Both the position numbers and the translations under genes were made by a program. Of a stretch of 64,000 bases of DNA, positions 48,610-57,655 are shown one piece after another; within the stretch, counting starts at the first letter, position 1; every line of letters begins with the position of its first letter. This DNA is from Streptomyces avicenniae (GTDB taxonomy: Bacteria; Actinomycetota; Actinomycetes; Streptomycetales; Streptomycetaceae), in the NCBI RefSeq assembly GCF_000719135.1, contig NZ_JOEK01000006.1, positions 186,001 through 250,000 of the forward strand. Reading direction: 5' to 3'. The notes beneath the pieces were generated by a model, which saw only the letters and a program-made list of their open reading frames with translations, ran no database searches and was not told the DNA's origin.

Positions 48610-49475
48610 GTCGGGGTCACCTTCCGGGAGAGCCGCCTGGCGGCGGCCATGGCGGCGAGCAGGCCGGGGACGGCGAGCGGCTTGCCGGAGCGGGAGGCGA
48701 GGGCGGCCTGGAGCGGGAGCATCGCCTGGAGCCCGCCGATGACCCCGCCGCGCACGCGGTCGGCGCTCGGGGTGCGGGCGGCGTCCACGAGGGGCCTGCC
48801 CGCCGTCCAGGCGTAGGCGGCGGCTGCCGTACGGGTGGCGGGCGGGGCGGCGTCGGGCCCGGTGGTGGTCAGCGCCGCCGTGATGGCGGTGGTGGCGCCG
48901 AGCGCGGCGAGCGGAGCCGACCGGGGGCCGCCGTACGCCTCGTGCCGCGACAGCGTGGTCACGGAGTACGTGTGCGCGCCCAGCAGCGCCGCCGACGGGA
49001 GGGCGGGGAGGACGGACCGGCCGGTGGTGGCGGCGCCGAGGAGGACGTCGAGCGACCGGGCGGCGGCCATCGTCGCGGGGCCCGCCTGCGTGTGCTTGAG
49101 GCCCAGGTCGTACGACCAGGCGGCGGCGGCCACGGCGGTGGCGGTGACGGCCGCGCCGCGTGACCTGGTGGCCGCCAGGGCGATCCCGGCGGCCGTCAGC
49201 CCGGTGGCCGCCGCGAGGGCGGCGGCGGGTTTCACGCGGCCCGAAGGGATGGGGCGGCCGGGCCGCTCCTGCGCGTCGATGTCACGGTCGGCCCAGTCGT
49301 TGAGGGCCATGCCCGCCCAGTACAGGCACACGGAGGCGCCCGCGGCGGGCAGGAGGCGGCGGACGGGGGCGCCTCCCGCCGCCGCGGCGCCCGCGAGGAC
49401 GTCGCCCGGCACGGTCAGGGCGGCGGGGCCGCGCACGAGCTGGACCCACGCGAGGGCGGTACGCGAAAGGGTCAC
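48606..49475 (-). CDS. eboC: UbiA-type prenyltransferase (EboC / SCO3242-like)
   Basis: A 289-residue membrane prenyltransferase. The Asp-rich motif LNDWADRDIDAQERPGRPIP (about residues 58-77) binds the prenyl diphosphate and Mg; AAAWSYDLGLKHTQAGP is the second motif. About eight hydrophobic helices. It would attach a prenyl chain to the metabolite handled by the operon. The GTG start at 49475 overlaps the inositol-phosphate synthase stop (GTGA); the frame stays open much further upstream only because it shadows that gene. Confidence 0.87.
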   Translation of the reverse strand: MTLSRTALAWVQLVRGPAALTVPGDVLAGAAAAGGAPVRRLLPAAGASVCLYWAGMALNDWADRDIDAQERPGRPIPSGRVKPAAALAAATGLTAAGIALAATRSRGAAVTATAVAAAAWSYDLGLKHTQAGPATMAAARSLDVLLGAATTGRSVLPALPSAALLGAHTYSVTTLSRHEAYGGPRSAPLAALGATTAITAALTTTGPDAAPPATRTAAAAYAWTAGRPLVDAARTPSADRVRGGVIGGLQAMLPLQAALASRSGKPLAVPGLLAAMAAARRLSRKVTPT

Positions 49476-50533
49476 GGGCGGGTCCGGAGGGATTCCGCGA
49501 GGGCGAGCAGTTCGGTGTGCTGGGCGCCGAGATCGGCGGGGCCCGCGTCCGGGTCCTTGAAGAACCAGGCGCAGCCGGGCAGTTCGCCGCTCAGCCCGGC
49601 GGCGTGCGCGCGGGCGACGATCCGGGTCAGGTCCAGGACGAGCGGCGCGGCGAGGGCCGAGTCGCAGCCCTGCCAGATCGTCTGGAGGACCATGCGCGTG
49701 CCGAGGAAGCCGTCGAACGCGACGTGGTCCCAGGCGGTCTTCCAGTCGCCGAGGGCGGGCACGTTGTCGATGTGCGTGGTGCCCTCGGGCGTGGAGCCCA
49801 GGATGTCGGTGAGGACGCGGGCCTTGCCCGCGTTCTTCGCGGCGGCGGCCACCGGGTCGGCGAGGGTGGCGCCGTCGCCGCCGCCGAGCAGGTTGGCGCC
49901 CGACCAGGAGCGGACGGCCAGGGCGCGCTGGCTGAACATCGGCGCGAGCGCGGTGCGCAGCAGGGTCTGGCCCGTCTTGCCGTCCCTGCCCGCGAAGGGC
50001 AGGCCCGCGGCGCGGGCGCGGTCGGCGAGGCCGGGGGCGCGCATGCCGGTGGCGGGCGTGAAGTTGACGTAGGGACAGCCTGCCTCGATGGCAGCCGCGG
50101 CGTAGGCGGTGCTGATCGACGGGTCGGTCTCCACGCTGGCGACGTTCACGACGACGGTGCGCGTGAGGCCGTTGCGGCGGGTGAAGTCGGCGATGTCGTC
50201 GGCCAGGTGGTCGCCCGGCTGCTTGATCTCGGCGTCGGCCGCGGCCAGCTCCTCCGCCACGGCGGCGGGCAGGCCGTGCGGCAGGACGCCGCCTTCCACG
50301 AGCTGTTCCGCGCGCTTGGGCAGCGGGGTGGTGGCGGTGTCGTGTCCGCCGATGACCAGGCTGTCCAGTGCGGGCAGTCCGGCGTCGGCGAACGGCGGCA
50401 GGGCGGTGACCAGGCCGGTGGACGGGAAGAGTCCCGCAGCCAGCGCGGCCCGGCCGGTGATCGTGGTCGTGGCGACGGAGCCTCGGGCGCCGATGAGCCA
50501 CAGGCCGGTGCGTTCTGGGGCGTCGGGGGTCAT
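49472..50533 (-). CDS. Inositol-3-phosphate synthase-like enzyme, first gene of ebo-type operon
   Basis: A 353-residue NAD-dependent enzyme of the myo-inositol-1-phosphate synthase family: GLWLIGARGSVATTTITGRA (Rossmann loop, about residues 10-29), VVVNVASVETDP, YVNFTPATGMRAPGLADRAR, GRDGKTGQTLLRTALAPMF with catalytic Lys, and NLLGGGDGATLADP. It converts glucose-6-phosphate to inositol phosphate or performs a related cyclisation; other bacteria carry a dehydroquinate-synthase-like cyclase at this place in ebo clusters. GAAGGAG lies seven bases before the ATG. It starts the seven-gene operon. Confidence 0.9.
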   Translation of the reverse strand: MTPDAPERTGLWLIGARGSVATTTITGRAALAAGLFPSTGLVTALPPFADAGLPALDSLVIGGHDTATTPLPKRAEQLVEGGVLPHGLPAAVAEELAAADAEIKQPGDHLADDIADFTRRNGLTRTVVVNVASVETDPSISTAYAAAAIEAGCPYVNFTPATGMRAPGLADRARAAGLPFAGRDGKTGQTLLRTALAPMFSQRALAVRSWSGANLLGGGDGATLADPVAAAAKNAGKARVLTDILGSTPEGTTHIDNVPALGDWKTAWDHVAFDGFLGTRMVLQTIWQGCDSALAAPLVLDLTRIVARAHAAGLSGELPGCAWFFKDPDAGPADLGAQHTELLALAESLRTRP

Positions 50534-51058
50534 GGGGGGACTCCTTCTTCCGGTGGGCCGGTACCGCTGGTGTGCCGGGGTCGCGCGGGCAGCCGCCGGT
50601 CACCGGCCGGGGCGGGGCCCTGGCGGGGGACGGGCGGCGGGAGGATCGTGGAAGGGACGGTCTGGGACGAGGGATCGGGACGGTGGCGGGACGTGAGCGG
50701 GTGTCGTGCGCGCGCGTGCGCCCTCCGGGTGCGCACGAGAGGATGTGCCGTCGGTCGTGCAGGGACCGTGGCGCGCGCCGTCGCGCCGGGGGCGTGCGGC
50801 ACGGAGGGGTGCCGCGACGTGACCCACGAGTAGTCCCGTACGGACTGGAAGGTAGCCACTTTCTCCCTTACGGGGAACCCTTTTGACACAGAAAGCGTCT
50901 ACTTCCTCCCGGCGAAGGACAAAGACCGTAACGGGTGGGGCAGTTGAGGCAGGTGGGACGGAAGGTACGCGTGTGACCGGTCATTTCCGGTCGCCGACGC
51001 CCCACCCGCCCCGCACGCCGCACCCGTCGCTCCCTGATGCGGCGTGCGGCCTCCCGTT
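50534..51058. other. 525-bp promoter region of the ebo-type operon
   Basis: No gene is supported. A short inverted repeat AGTCC-N5-GGACT (50832-50846) lies next to minus-strand TACCTT and GTGTCAAAAGG-type elements near 50850-50890, the least GC-rich part, which is the best place for the operon promoter. The predicted leader would then be about 300 bases. Several plus- and minus-strand open frames are Arg/Pro-rich and judged spurious. Confidence 0.4.
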
Positions 51059-51574
51059 CTAGGCGACCAGGACGGCGATGCCGCCGGTGAGCAGTCCTAC
51101 GACGGGGATCAGCGGGCCGCCCTTGAGCGCGGCGCCGAGGTGGAACCGGAGGTCGCGGTACTCGGCCATGTCCTCGGTGCCGGGAAGGAGCAGCAGGCGG
51201 GGGCGCAGCCAGGCGAGGACGATCCAGTCGAGGACGACGAGGTCCCAGACCGTCAGCGTGGCGAAGACGAGGGCCGCGCAGACCGCGGCGGGCCAGAACT
51301 CCAGGCCGTCGCGCAGCGCGCCGTCGAGGCCGACCATCGCCCCGGTCATCAGGGGAACCCCGCAGACGGCCCAGACGAACACGCCGAAGAGCACCGCCAC
51401 CCGGCGGCCCCGGGCGCTCTTCTGCCTGCCATAACGGCGCTGGATCGCGGGCGGATAGTCGTCCAGCAGGAAGTCCCTGCTCATGGCCGCCCCGGCGAAC
51501 ACCGCGGCGGTGAACACCACGCCGAGCGCCGCCCCGTAGCCGATTCCGTACCCGAGGACCGCCGACCACTGCAT
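51059..51574 (-). CDS. Integral membrane protein, divergent from TetR
   Basis: A 171-residue protein with four hydrophobic segments (residues about 5-25, 60-80, 92-112 and 145-165) and a conserved-looking cytoplasmic loop DFLLDDYPPAIQRRYGRQ. The start MQWSAVLG at 51574 has GGAGG five bases upstream. Resembles small actinomycete membrane proteins of unknown role that are controlled by a neighbouring TetR. Function unknown. Confidence 0.75.
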   Translation of the reverse strand: MQWSAVLGYGIGYGAALGVVFTAAVFAGAAMSRDFLLDDYPPAIQRRYGRQKSARGRRVAVLFGVFVWAVCGVPLMTGAMVGLDGALRDGLEFWPAAVCAALVFATLTVWDLVVLDWIVLAWLRPRLLLLPGTEDMAEYRDLRFHLGAALKGGPLIPVVGLLTGGIAVLVA

Positions 51575-51678
51575 GCCAACCTCCAGAAGATTGTCGAGAC
51601 CTTGGTGCGTGCGACCCAACCCGCTGCCGCCGTTAAAGTCAACGCACTATGAAGTTCAAGGCTCGTTAGGATGCTGCC

Positions 51679-52425
51679 GTGGCAGAAGCAGACGGCGCCG
51701 GGGCGCGGAGGCGCCCGGAGTTCCGCAAGGGGCGGCCCACCCTGACCAGGGAGAGGATCGCGCGGGCCGCCGTGGAGATCCTGGGTGAGACGGGCCCTGC
51801 GGACCTGACGATGCGTGCCGTCGGCGCGCGCCTCGGTGTCTCGCCGCGGGCCCTGTACAACTACGTGGCCGATCGGCGCGACCTGCTCGGCGCGATCGTC
51901 GCCGTCTGCCAGGGCGACCGGCCGCAGCCCCGGCTGGACACCGGGCGCTGGCAGGAGAGCCTGCGCGCCTACTGCCGGGAGTTGCGCGCCTGGTACCGCG
52001 CGCATCCGGGCATGCTGGCGCTGGCCCGCGCCGAGGACCTGACCGCGTTCGCGTCGGCCGACCTGCTGCGGCCGGACGACATCCTCGTGGGGTTCTTCCT
52101 CGACCTCGGCTTCTCCCCGCAGGACGCCTACCGGGCGTGGTCGATCACCGTCCTCCAGGTCTCCGGGTTCGCGGAGGTCTGGGACGCCTGGCACGACCGG
52201 CCACCGCCGGGCGCCGACCCGGCGGGCTGGACCGGCGTGCCGCCCGACCCGGCGGCCGGGGAACTGCCGCACCTGCGCCGCCTCGCGGCCGAATCCGCCG
52301 TCGAACCCCCTGACGTCCTCTTCGAGTCGGTGCTCGCCATGCTCGTCGCGGGGGTGGAGGCCATGGCGTCCGGGCGCGCGGCGCCTGGCGGGTTCAGCGG
52401 CGGGCGGCGGGGCGGGCGCGGGTGA
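51679..52425 (+). CDS. TetR family regulator
   Basis: A 248-residue repressor. The helix-turn-helix is within residues about 20-68 (LTRERIARAAVEILGETGPA, MRAVGARLGVSPRALYNYVA). The C-terminal ligand domain is of the TetR_C tetracycline/GMP-type family (YCRELRAWYRAHPGMLALA, VLFESVLAMLVAGVEAM). TAGGAT six bases before the GTG suggests a leaderless transcript. AGTCAACGCACTATGAAGTTCAA-like sequence at 51637-51659 between the divergent genes may hold its operator. Its last 32 bases overlap the convergent benE-like gene. Confidence 0.88.
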   Translation: MAEADGAGARRRPEFRKGRPTLTRERIARAAVEILGETGPADLTMRAVGARLGVSPRALYNYVADRRDLLGAIVAVCQGDRPQPRLDTGRWQESLRAYCRELRAWYRAHPGMLALARAEDLTAFASADLLRPDDILVGFFLDLGFSPQDAYRAWSITVLQVSGFAEVWDAWHDRPPPGADPAGWTGVPPDPAAGELPHLRRLAAESAVEPPDVLFESVLAMLVAGVEAMASGRAAPGGFSGGRRGGRG

Positions 52426-53581
52426 CCGCGAGCGTCAGCACGCCCGCCAGCAGCCCCCAGAAGGCCGAGCCGACGCCGAGGAGCGTCACGCCCGACGCCG
52501 TGGCGAGGAAGGTGACGACGGCGGCCTCCCTGGCCCGTTCGTCCGTGACGGCGGCGGTCAGCGCGCCGCCGATCGTGCCGAGCAGCCCGATGCCCGCGAC
52601 GCCGAGGACGAGGGCGGGCGGCAGCGTCGCGAGGAGCGAGCCGACCGTGCCGCCGAAGACGGCGATGACCAGGTAGAACACGCCCACCCACACGGCAGCG
52701 ACGTAGCGCCGCTCCCGGTCGGGGTGGGCCTCCTCGCCGGTGCAGATGGCAGCGGTGATCGCCGCCAGGTTGAGGCCGAACGCGCCGAACGGGGCGAGCA
52801 CCGCGTTCACGCCGCCCGTCCAGCCGAGCAGCGGCGAGACGGGCACCTCGTACCCGGCGTTCCGCAGCACGGCGACGCCCGGCAGGTTCTGCGAGGCCAT
52901 CGTCACGACGAACAGCGGCACGCCCACCCCGACGAGCGCCTGGAGGTCGAACGCGGGCATCACGAACTCGGGGCAGGCTAGGGTGAGTTCGATGTCGCCG
53001 AGCGGCAGCCCCTCCCCCAGCGCGGCGGCGACGGCGCCGACCGTGAGCGCGACCAGGACGGCGTACCTGGGCAGCAGGCGGCGGCACACCAGGTAGGCGG
53101 CGAACAGGGGGAAGGCCACGCCGAAGCTGCCGTCCATCGTCGCGAACAGCCCCGTGCCGAACTGCACCAGCACGCCCGCGAGCAGCGCGCCCGTCAGCGG
53201 CACGGGGATGCGGTCCATGACCCTGGCGAACCAGCCGGTCACGCCGCTCAGCAGGATGAGGACGGACGACAGCAGGAACGCCCCGATGGCCTCCGCCATG
53301 GTCACGCCGTCGAGGCTGGTCGCCAGCAGCGCGGCGCCCGGCGTGGACCAGGCGGTGACCACCGGCACGCGGTAGCGCAGCGACAGGCCGATGCCCGTCA
53401 CGGCTATGCCGACGCTGAGCGCGAGCATCCAGGACGCCACCTGCCCGGCGTCGGCACCGGCGGCGCGCGCGGCGGTGAAGACGACGGCCGCCGAACTCGT
53501 CACGCCGACGAGGACGGTGACCAGCGCGGCGGTCACGGCGGAGGGCGGGGCGGCGGCGCGCAGTCGCGCGAGGAGCGTCAT
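52394..53581 (-). CDS. BenE family benzoate/proton symporter
   Basis: A 395-residue transporter with about twelve helices. Family features: ASWMLALSVGIAVTGIGLSL, PVVTAWSTPGAALLATSLDG, FGTGLFATMDGSFGVAFPLF, LFVVTMASQNLPGVAVLRNA and APFGAFGLNLAAITAAICTG, the last two being BenE signatures. It would import benzoate or a related aromatic acid. No catabolic benzoate genes are visible nearby. Start chosen at MTLLARL (53581). Converges with the TetR gene, overlapping by 32 bp. Confidence 0.88.
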   Translation of the reverse strand: MTLLARLRAAAPPSAVTAALVTVLVGVTSSAAVVFTAARAAGADAGQVASWMLALSVGIAVTGIGLSLRYRVPVVTAWSTPGAALLATSLDGVTMAEAIGAFLLSSVLILLSGVTGWFARVMDRIPVPLTGALLAGVLVQFGTGLFATMDGSFGVAFPLFAAYLVCRRLLPRYAVLVALTVGAVAAALGEGLPLGDIELTLACPEFVMPAFDLQALVGVGVPLFVVTMASQNLPGVAVLRNAGYEVPVSPLLGWTGGVNAVLAPFGAFGLNLAAITAAICTGEEAHPDRERRYVAAVWVGVFYLVIAVFGGTVGSLLATLPPALVLGVAGIGLLGTIGGALTAAVTDERAREAAVVTFLATASGVTLLGVGSAFWGLLAGVLTLAVTRARPAARR

Positions 53582-53857
53582 GCGCGCGGACTCTAATCCT
53601 CGCCGTCCGCGCGGGGACACGGATTTCCGCGCCGGGCGCGCGGATTCAACACCTCGCGTGCGGCGGGCCTTTCACGGCGCTCGGTCGCGGCGAGGACCAG
53701 GGCCCCGCACTCCGGCGGATACCGCCCTCGACGGTCCGGTCCTCCCGTGGTCCTCGTGGGATCGAGGTCATCGGTGATCCTGCTCCGTGACGACGGAGCC
53801 GTTCGACTCGACGTCCCGCTCGAACCCGGATCTCCGGGGAGATGGTAGAAAGCCGGA

Positions 53858-55285
53858 ATGCCGTCTCAGCGCACCCTCCTTCCCCGTTCGGCGCCTGCCG
53901 CCTCGGGGATGTCGTCCCGTTCGATCTCGGCGATGCTGGACAGGCTCGAAGCGCGCTCGGGCGAGACCCACTCCCTCATGGTCGTGCACCGCGGTCACGT
54001 CGTGGCCGAAGGGTGGTGGGCGCCGTACTCGGCCGACCGCCCGCACCTCCTCTACTCGCTGACCAAGTCGTTCACGTCGATCGCCGTGGGGCTCGCGATC
54101 GGCGACGGGCTGCTCTCGCTGGACGACCGCGTGGTGGACGTGCTGCCCGACCGCGTCCCGGCCGACGTCTCGGAGCAGGGGCGCCGCATCACCGTTCACC
54201 ACCTGCTGTCCATGACGTCCGGGCACCCCACCGACAGCCTCGCCGAGGCGTGGGAGCGGGAACCGGGCGACCTGGTGAAGGGCTTCCTGAGCCTGCCGTT
54301 CGCCACAGCCGAGGGAACACGGCACGTCTACGACAACTCGACCACCTACCTCCTGGCCCGGATGGTGGAGCGCGTCACGGGCCGTGGTCTCCCGGAGTTC
54401 CTCGACGCGCGCCTGTTCACGCCGATGGGCATCGACCAGGCCGAGTGGGACCGGGTGGCCAGTGGCGCCGCCTTCGGATTCCACGGACTGCACCTGACGA
54501 CCGAGAGCGTCGCCGCCTTCGGTGAACTGCTCCGGCGCGGAGGCGTGTGGGGCGACCGACAGCTCGTACCACGCGGGTGGGTGGAGTTGGCGACCAGTCG
54601 GCACATCGACAGTGGGTGGACCCTGGACGGGTCGGACCAGGCGGACTTCTCCTACGGCTACGGCTACCAGTTCTGGAGGTCGCGTCACGGCTACCACGGT
54701 CATGGCTCCTACGCGCAGCAGTGTGTGGTGGTCCCGTCCCACGATCTCGTCGTCGCCGTGACCGCGGAAGGAGAGTCCCAGGACGTGTTCGACGCGCTGT
54801 GGGAGTGCCTGCTGCCCGGCGTGGGTCACGCGGGGAGTGCCCAGGACGACGCGATCCTCGCCGATCGGCTGGAGCGACTGTCGTTGCAGCCGGTGCCGGG
54901 GTCGGCCGACCCGGGGCGTACGGTCAGCGCGAGGCTCGACGCCTCGGCCGAGGGGTCGGCACTGCCCGACGGGACGACGGTCACCGTCGATCCCACCGAG
55001 GGCGGATGGCTCGTACGCTTCGAGTCGCGCTTCGACGTCGAGGTCGGGCACGGCGACTGGCGGGAGTGCGCGCCGCTCGGCCGGCCGATCGTCGCGGCCG
55101 GCGCCTGGCAGGGCAGCACCTTCGTCGCCGATCTGTACGTCATCACCACCCCGCACCGCGTGCGGCTGGCCGTCGATGCCGACGCGGGAACCGCGACGGC
55201 GACCTGGAGCACACCGCCGCTGACCGGCCCCAGCCTCGAACTGCATGTGCGGTCGCCGCTGATGACACGGCCTGACGTCGCGTAG
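53858..55285 (+). CDS. Serine hydrolase of the beta-lactamase/PBP4* family
   Basis: A 475-residue serine hydrolase with S67-L-T-K70 (YSLTKSFTSIAVGLA) as nucleophile motif, Y158-D-N160 as second motif and H280-G-H-G as third, the class C beta-lactamase/esterase pattern. The last 130 residues form a beta-rich lipocalin-like domain (TVTVDPTEGGWLVRFESRFD). No signal peptide, so cytoplasmic or unusual export. Likely esterase or D-amino-acid peptidase; substrate unknown. Stands alone between BenE and the ArsR-MFS operon. Confidence 0.88.
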   Translation: MPSQRTLLPRSAPAASGMSSRSISAMLDRLEARSGETHSLMVVHRGHVVAEGWWAPYSADRPHLLYSLTKSFTSIAVGLAIGDGLLSLDDRVVDVLPDRVPADVSEQGRRITVHHLLSMTSGHPTDSLAEAWEREPGDLVKGFLSLPFATAEGTRHVYDNSTTYLLARMVERVTGRGLPEFLDARLFTPMGIDQAEWDRVASGAAFGFHGLHLTTESVAAFGELLRRGGVWGDRQLVPRGWVELATSRHIDSGWTLDGSDQADFSYGYGYQFWRSRHGYHGHGSYAQQCVVVPSHDLVVAVTAEGESQDVFDALWECLLPGVGHAGSAQDDAILADRLERLSLQPVPGSADPGRTVSARLDASAEGSALPDGTTVTVDPTEGGWLVRFESRFDVEVGHGDWRECAPLGRPIVAAGAWQGSTFVADLYVITTPHRVRLAVDADAGTATATWSTPPLTGPSLELHVRSPLMTRPDVA

Positions 55286-55596
55286 GGCGGCGCTCCTGGA
55301 CCTCCGGGAGGGACGCCGCGGCCTTGACGCGTTCCACGACCGCGAGCCCCGCTTCCGCCTCGTCGCCCGACCCGCCGAGACGCTCGGCGTCCGCCGTCGT
55401 GAACGCCCCTGGTCCGGCGCGCTTCCCCCCGCGACCGGCTCGTCGGGCCCGCCTGTCAACTCGGCTTGCCTGAAGAGGAATGCGCCATGTCCGACACCCC
55501 TCAGGACGAGACCCGGGGCGGACGGGCGCAGGAATTGCAGAGATCTCTTCGCAGAGGGTCCTTTGCAGAGAGTCGTTCGCAAGGTAGGCTCGCCGC
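55286..55596. other. Intergenic region with operator repeats at its end
   Basis: Between the serine hydrolase and the ArsR-type gene. A 72-codon plus-strand frame from an ATG at about 55488 runs through the operator repeats and into the next gene in another frame; it is judged non-coding. On the minus strand an open stretch with AFTTADAERLGG and GLAVVERVKAAASL reads a little like protein but has no start or context. The last 60 bases hold the ArsR operators and minus-10 box. Confidence 0.4.
55535..55581. promoter_or_regulatory. Two tandem 19-bp operator-like repeats before the ArsR-type gene
   Basis: TTGCAGAGATCTCTTCGCA (55535-55553) and TTGCAGAGAGTCGTTCGCA (55563-55581) share both ends and differ only in the centre. 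The second covers TTTGCA, which lies exactly 17 bases upstream of TAGGCT (55585-55590), a minus-10 box six bases before the ATG. Binding by the ArsR protein would shut this promoter. Confidence 0.6.
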
Positions 55597-56217
55597 ATGC
55601 CCGACGAACCCGAGCGCCCCGCGCCGTCCCCCGCGCCGACCTCCCGGCCCAGCCGCCGCCTCGACGCCACGAGCCTGCGCGGCCTGGCCCACCCCCTGCG
55701 CATGACCCTGCTCGACCACCTCACCCTCGAAGGGCCCGCCACGGCCACCGGCCTCGCCGCCCGCGTCGGCGAGAGCAGCGGCACCGTCAGCTGGCACCTG
55801 CGGCACCTCGCGCGGCACGGCTTCATCACCGAGGACACCGGACGCGGCACGCGCCGCGAGCGCTGGTGGCGCGTCGTGGAGGAGGCCAAGGTCCTGGACA
55901 CCGCCGAGTTCCGCGGCGACCCCGAGGCGTCCGGCGCGCTCTCCCTCTACCTCCAGGAGACCGTGCGGCGGCAGTTCGCCCGCGTCACGGACTACCTCGG
56001 CGAGGCGTGGGACGAGGACTGGCAGCGGGCCGGGGCCGTCGTGGAGTGGCGCGACCTGCGGCTCGACCCGGCCGGACTGCGCGCGCTCCAGGAGGAGTTG
56101 CTCGCCGTCCTCGCCCGCCACTCGGAGGCGGCGAAGGCCGCGCAGGCCGGGCCCGACGCGCTGCCGGTGACCGTACAGATCCAGGCGTTCCCGCGCCGGG
56201 TCGAGGGGGACGCGTGA
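55597..56217 (+). CDS. ArsR-type winged-helix regulator
   Basis: A 206-residue regulator with a winged helix-turn-helix in residues about 24-95 (LRGLAHPLRMTLLDHLTLEG, RVGESSGTVSWHLRHLARHG, RGTRRERWWRVVEE) and a helical C-terminal domain containing WRDLRLDPAGLRALQEELLA. It overlaps the MFS transporter gene by 4 bp (GTGA), so both are made together and the regulator probably senses the exporter's substrate. Leaderless start at 55597. Confidence 0.9.
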   Translation: MPDEPERPAPSPAPTSRPSRRLDATSLRGLAHPLRMTLLDHLTLEGPATATGLAARVGESSGTVSWHLRHLARHGFITEDTGRGTRRERWWRVVEEAKVLDTAEFRGDPEASGALSLYLQETVRRQFARVTDYLGEAWDEDWQRAGAVVEWRDLRLDPAGLRALQEELLAVLARHSEAAKAAQAGPDALPVTVQIQAFPRRVEGDA

Positions 56218-57503
56218 GCGCCGGGCAGCGGGGCGGACTCCTGCGCAGGCACCGGGACTTCCGGCTCCTGTGGTGCGGTGAGACGACGGGGAAGTACGGC
56301 GCGTCCGTGACGTCGGTGGCGATGCCGCTCGTCGCGGTGTCCACGCTGGACGCGAACGCGTTCCAGGTCGGCCTGCTCAGCGCCTCGGCGTGGGCGCCCT
56401 GGCTGCTGATCGGCCTCCCGGCCGGGGCGTGGATCGACCGGATGCGGCGCAGGCCGGTGATGCTGGCGGCGGCGGCCGTCTCGTGCGTCCTGTTCGCACT
56501 GGTACCGCTGGCCGCCTGGGCGGGGCGGCTGAGCCTCGGGCTGCTGCTGGCCGTCGCGCTGCTCGGCGGCACCGCGGCCGTCTTCTTCCAGACCGCCTAC
56601 AGCGCCTACCTGCCCGGCCTCCTCGACCCCGCCGACCAGGCGGAGGGCAACGCGGCGCTGCACGGCAGCGCGTCCGCCGCGCAGATCGCCGGGCTCGGCT
56701 CCGCCGGGCTCATCGCCCAGGCCGCCGGGACGGTCAACGCGATGGCGGCCAACGCCGCGACGTTCCTCGTCTCCCTCCTCTGCCTCGCCCGCATCAGGCA
56801 CCGCGAGCCGCGCCCCACCCCCGCGCGGCGCGCGCTGACGGCCGAAGTCGCCGACGGGCTGCGGCTGGTGGGGCGCGACCGGTGGCTGCGCGCGTTCACG
56901 CTGTACGGCGCCGCGACCAACCTGGCGCTGATGGGCTACCAGTCGATCCAGTTCCTCTTCCTCGTCCGCACCCTCGGCATGGCACCCGGCACCGTCGGCG
57001 CGCTGATCGCCGTCACGGGGGCGGGGGGCGTCGTCGGCGCACTGGCCGCCCGGCGGACGGCGGCGGCGCTCGGGACGGCACGGGCCGCCCTGCTCTTCGC
57101 CCTGCCCGTGCCCTCCCTCGCCCTGCTGATGCCCCTGGCCACCGGCGGCGCGGGCGTGGCCCTGTTCGCGATCGGCGGCTTCGGCGTGACGGCGGGCATC
57201 GTCGCCGTGAACATCCTCAAGTCCGGCTTCCAGCAGCGCTGGTGCCCGCCCGCGCTCCTCGGGCGGCTGACGGCCAGCGGCGCGTTCCTCACGTACGGCG
57301 CCGTGCCGCTCGGCGCGCTGCTCGGCGGCTGGCTCGGCACGGTCACGGACCTGCGCACGGCCATGTTCGTCACGACGGCCGCCGTCCCCCTGGCCGGACT
57401 GCTGCTCCTGTTCTCCCCGCTGCGCCACGTACGCGACCTGCCGACCCGCCCCGCCGCGACGGCCACCCCCGCGCCGCTGGACGCCGAACGGGCGGAGCGC
57501 TGA
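56214..57503 (+). CDS. MFS transporter (MdtD/EntS-like efflux)
   Basis: A 429-residue twelve-helix transporter: RRHRDFRLLWCGETTGKYGA and PWLLIGLPAGAWIDRMRRRP (motif A-like) in the first half, YSAYLPGLLDPADQAEGNAA between helices 4 and 5, and GFQQRWCPPALLGRLTASGA in the second half. The Y-x-P-x-L-v and N-A-x-x-x-S/G signatures match the macrolide/enterobactin exporter group. Likely drug efflux, controlled by the coupled ArsR-type protein. GTG start at 56214. Confidence 0.87.
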   Translation: MSAGQRGGLLRRHRDFRLLWCGETTGKYGASVTSVAMPLVAVSTLDANAFQVGLLSASAWAPWLLIGLPAGAWIDRMRRRPVMLAAAAVSCVLFALVPLAAWAGRLSLGLLLAVALLGGTAAVFFQTAYSAYLPGLLDPADQAEGNAALHGSASAAQIAGLGSAGLIAQAAGTVNAMAANAATFLVSLLCLARIRHREPRPTPARRALTAEVADGLRLVGRDRWLRAFTLYGAATNLALMGYQSIQFLFLVRTLGMAPGTVGALIAVTGAGGVVGALAARRTAAALGTARAALLFALPVPSLALLMPLATGGAGVALFAIGGFGVTAGIVAVNILKSGFQQRWCPPALLGRLTASGAFLTYGAVPLGALLGGWLGTVTDLRTAMFVTTAAVPLAGLLLLFSPLRHVRDLPTRPAATATPAPLDAERAER

Positions 57504-57655
57504 AGGCCGTTGACCGCACGGCGGCGCCGGGGGCCGCCGGGTCACCGGTACGGGTGAGCCGGGGCCGGATCGCGCGCGGCGGGACCGTGGCGGGGTAACC
57601 GACGGGTGCCACCGCCGACCGATCAGCGGCCGGGCGCCCCTCCGGGAGGTACCGC

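Noticed and set aside
48606..50603. 665-codon fusion of prenyltransferase with an N-terminal extension
   Set aside because: The extension is an out-of-frame shadow of the inositol-phosphate-synthase gene; the prenyltransferase domain starts at the GTG at 49475, which overlaps the synthase stop.
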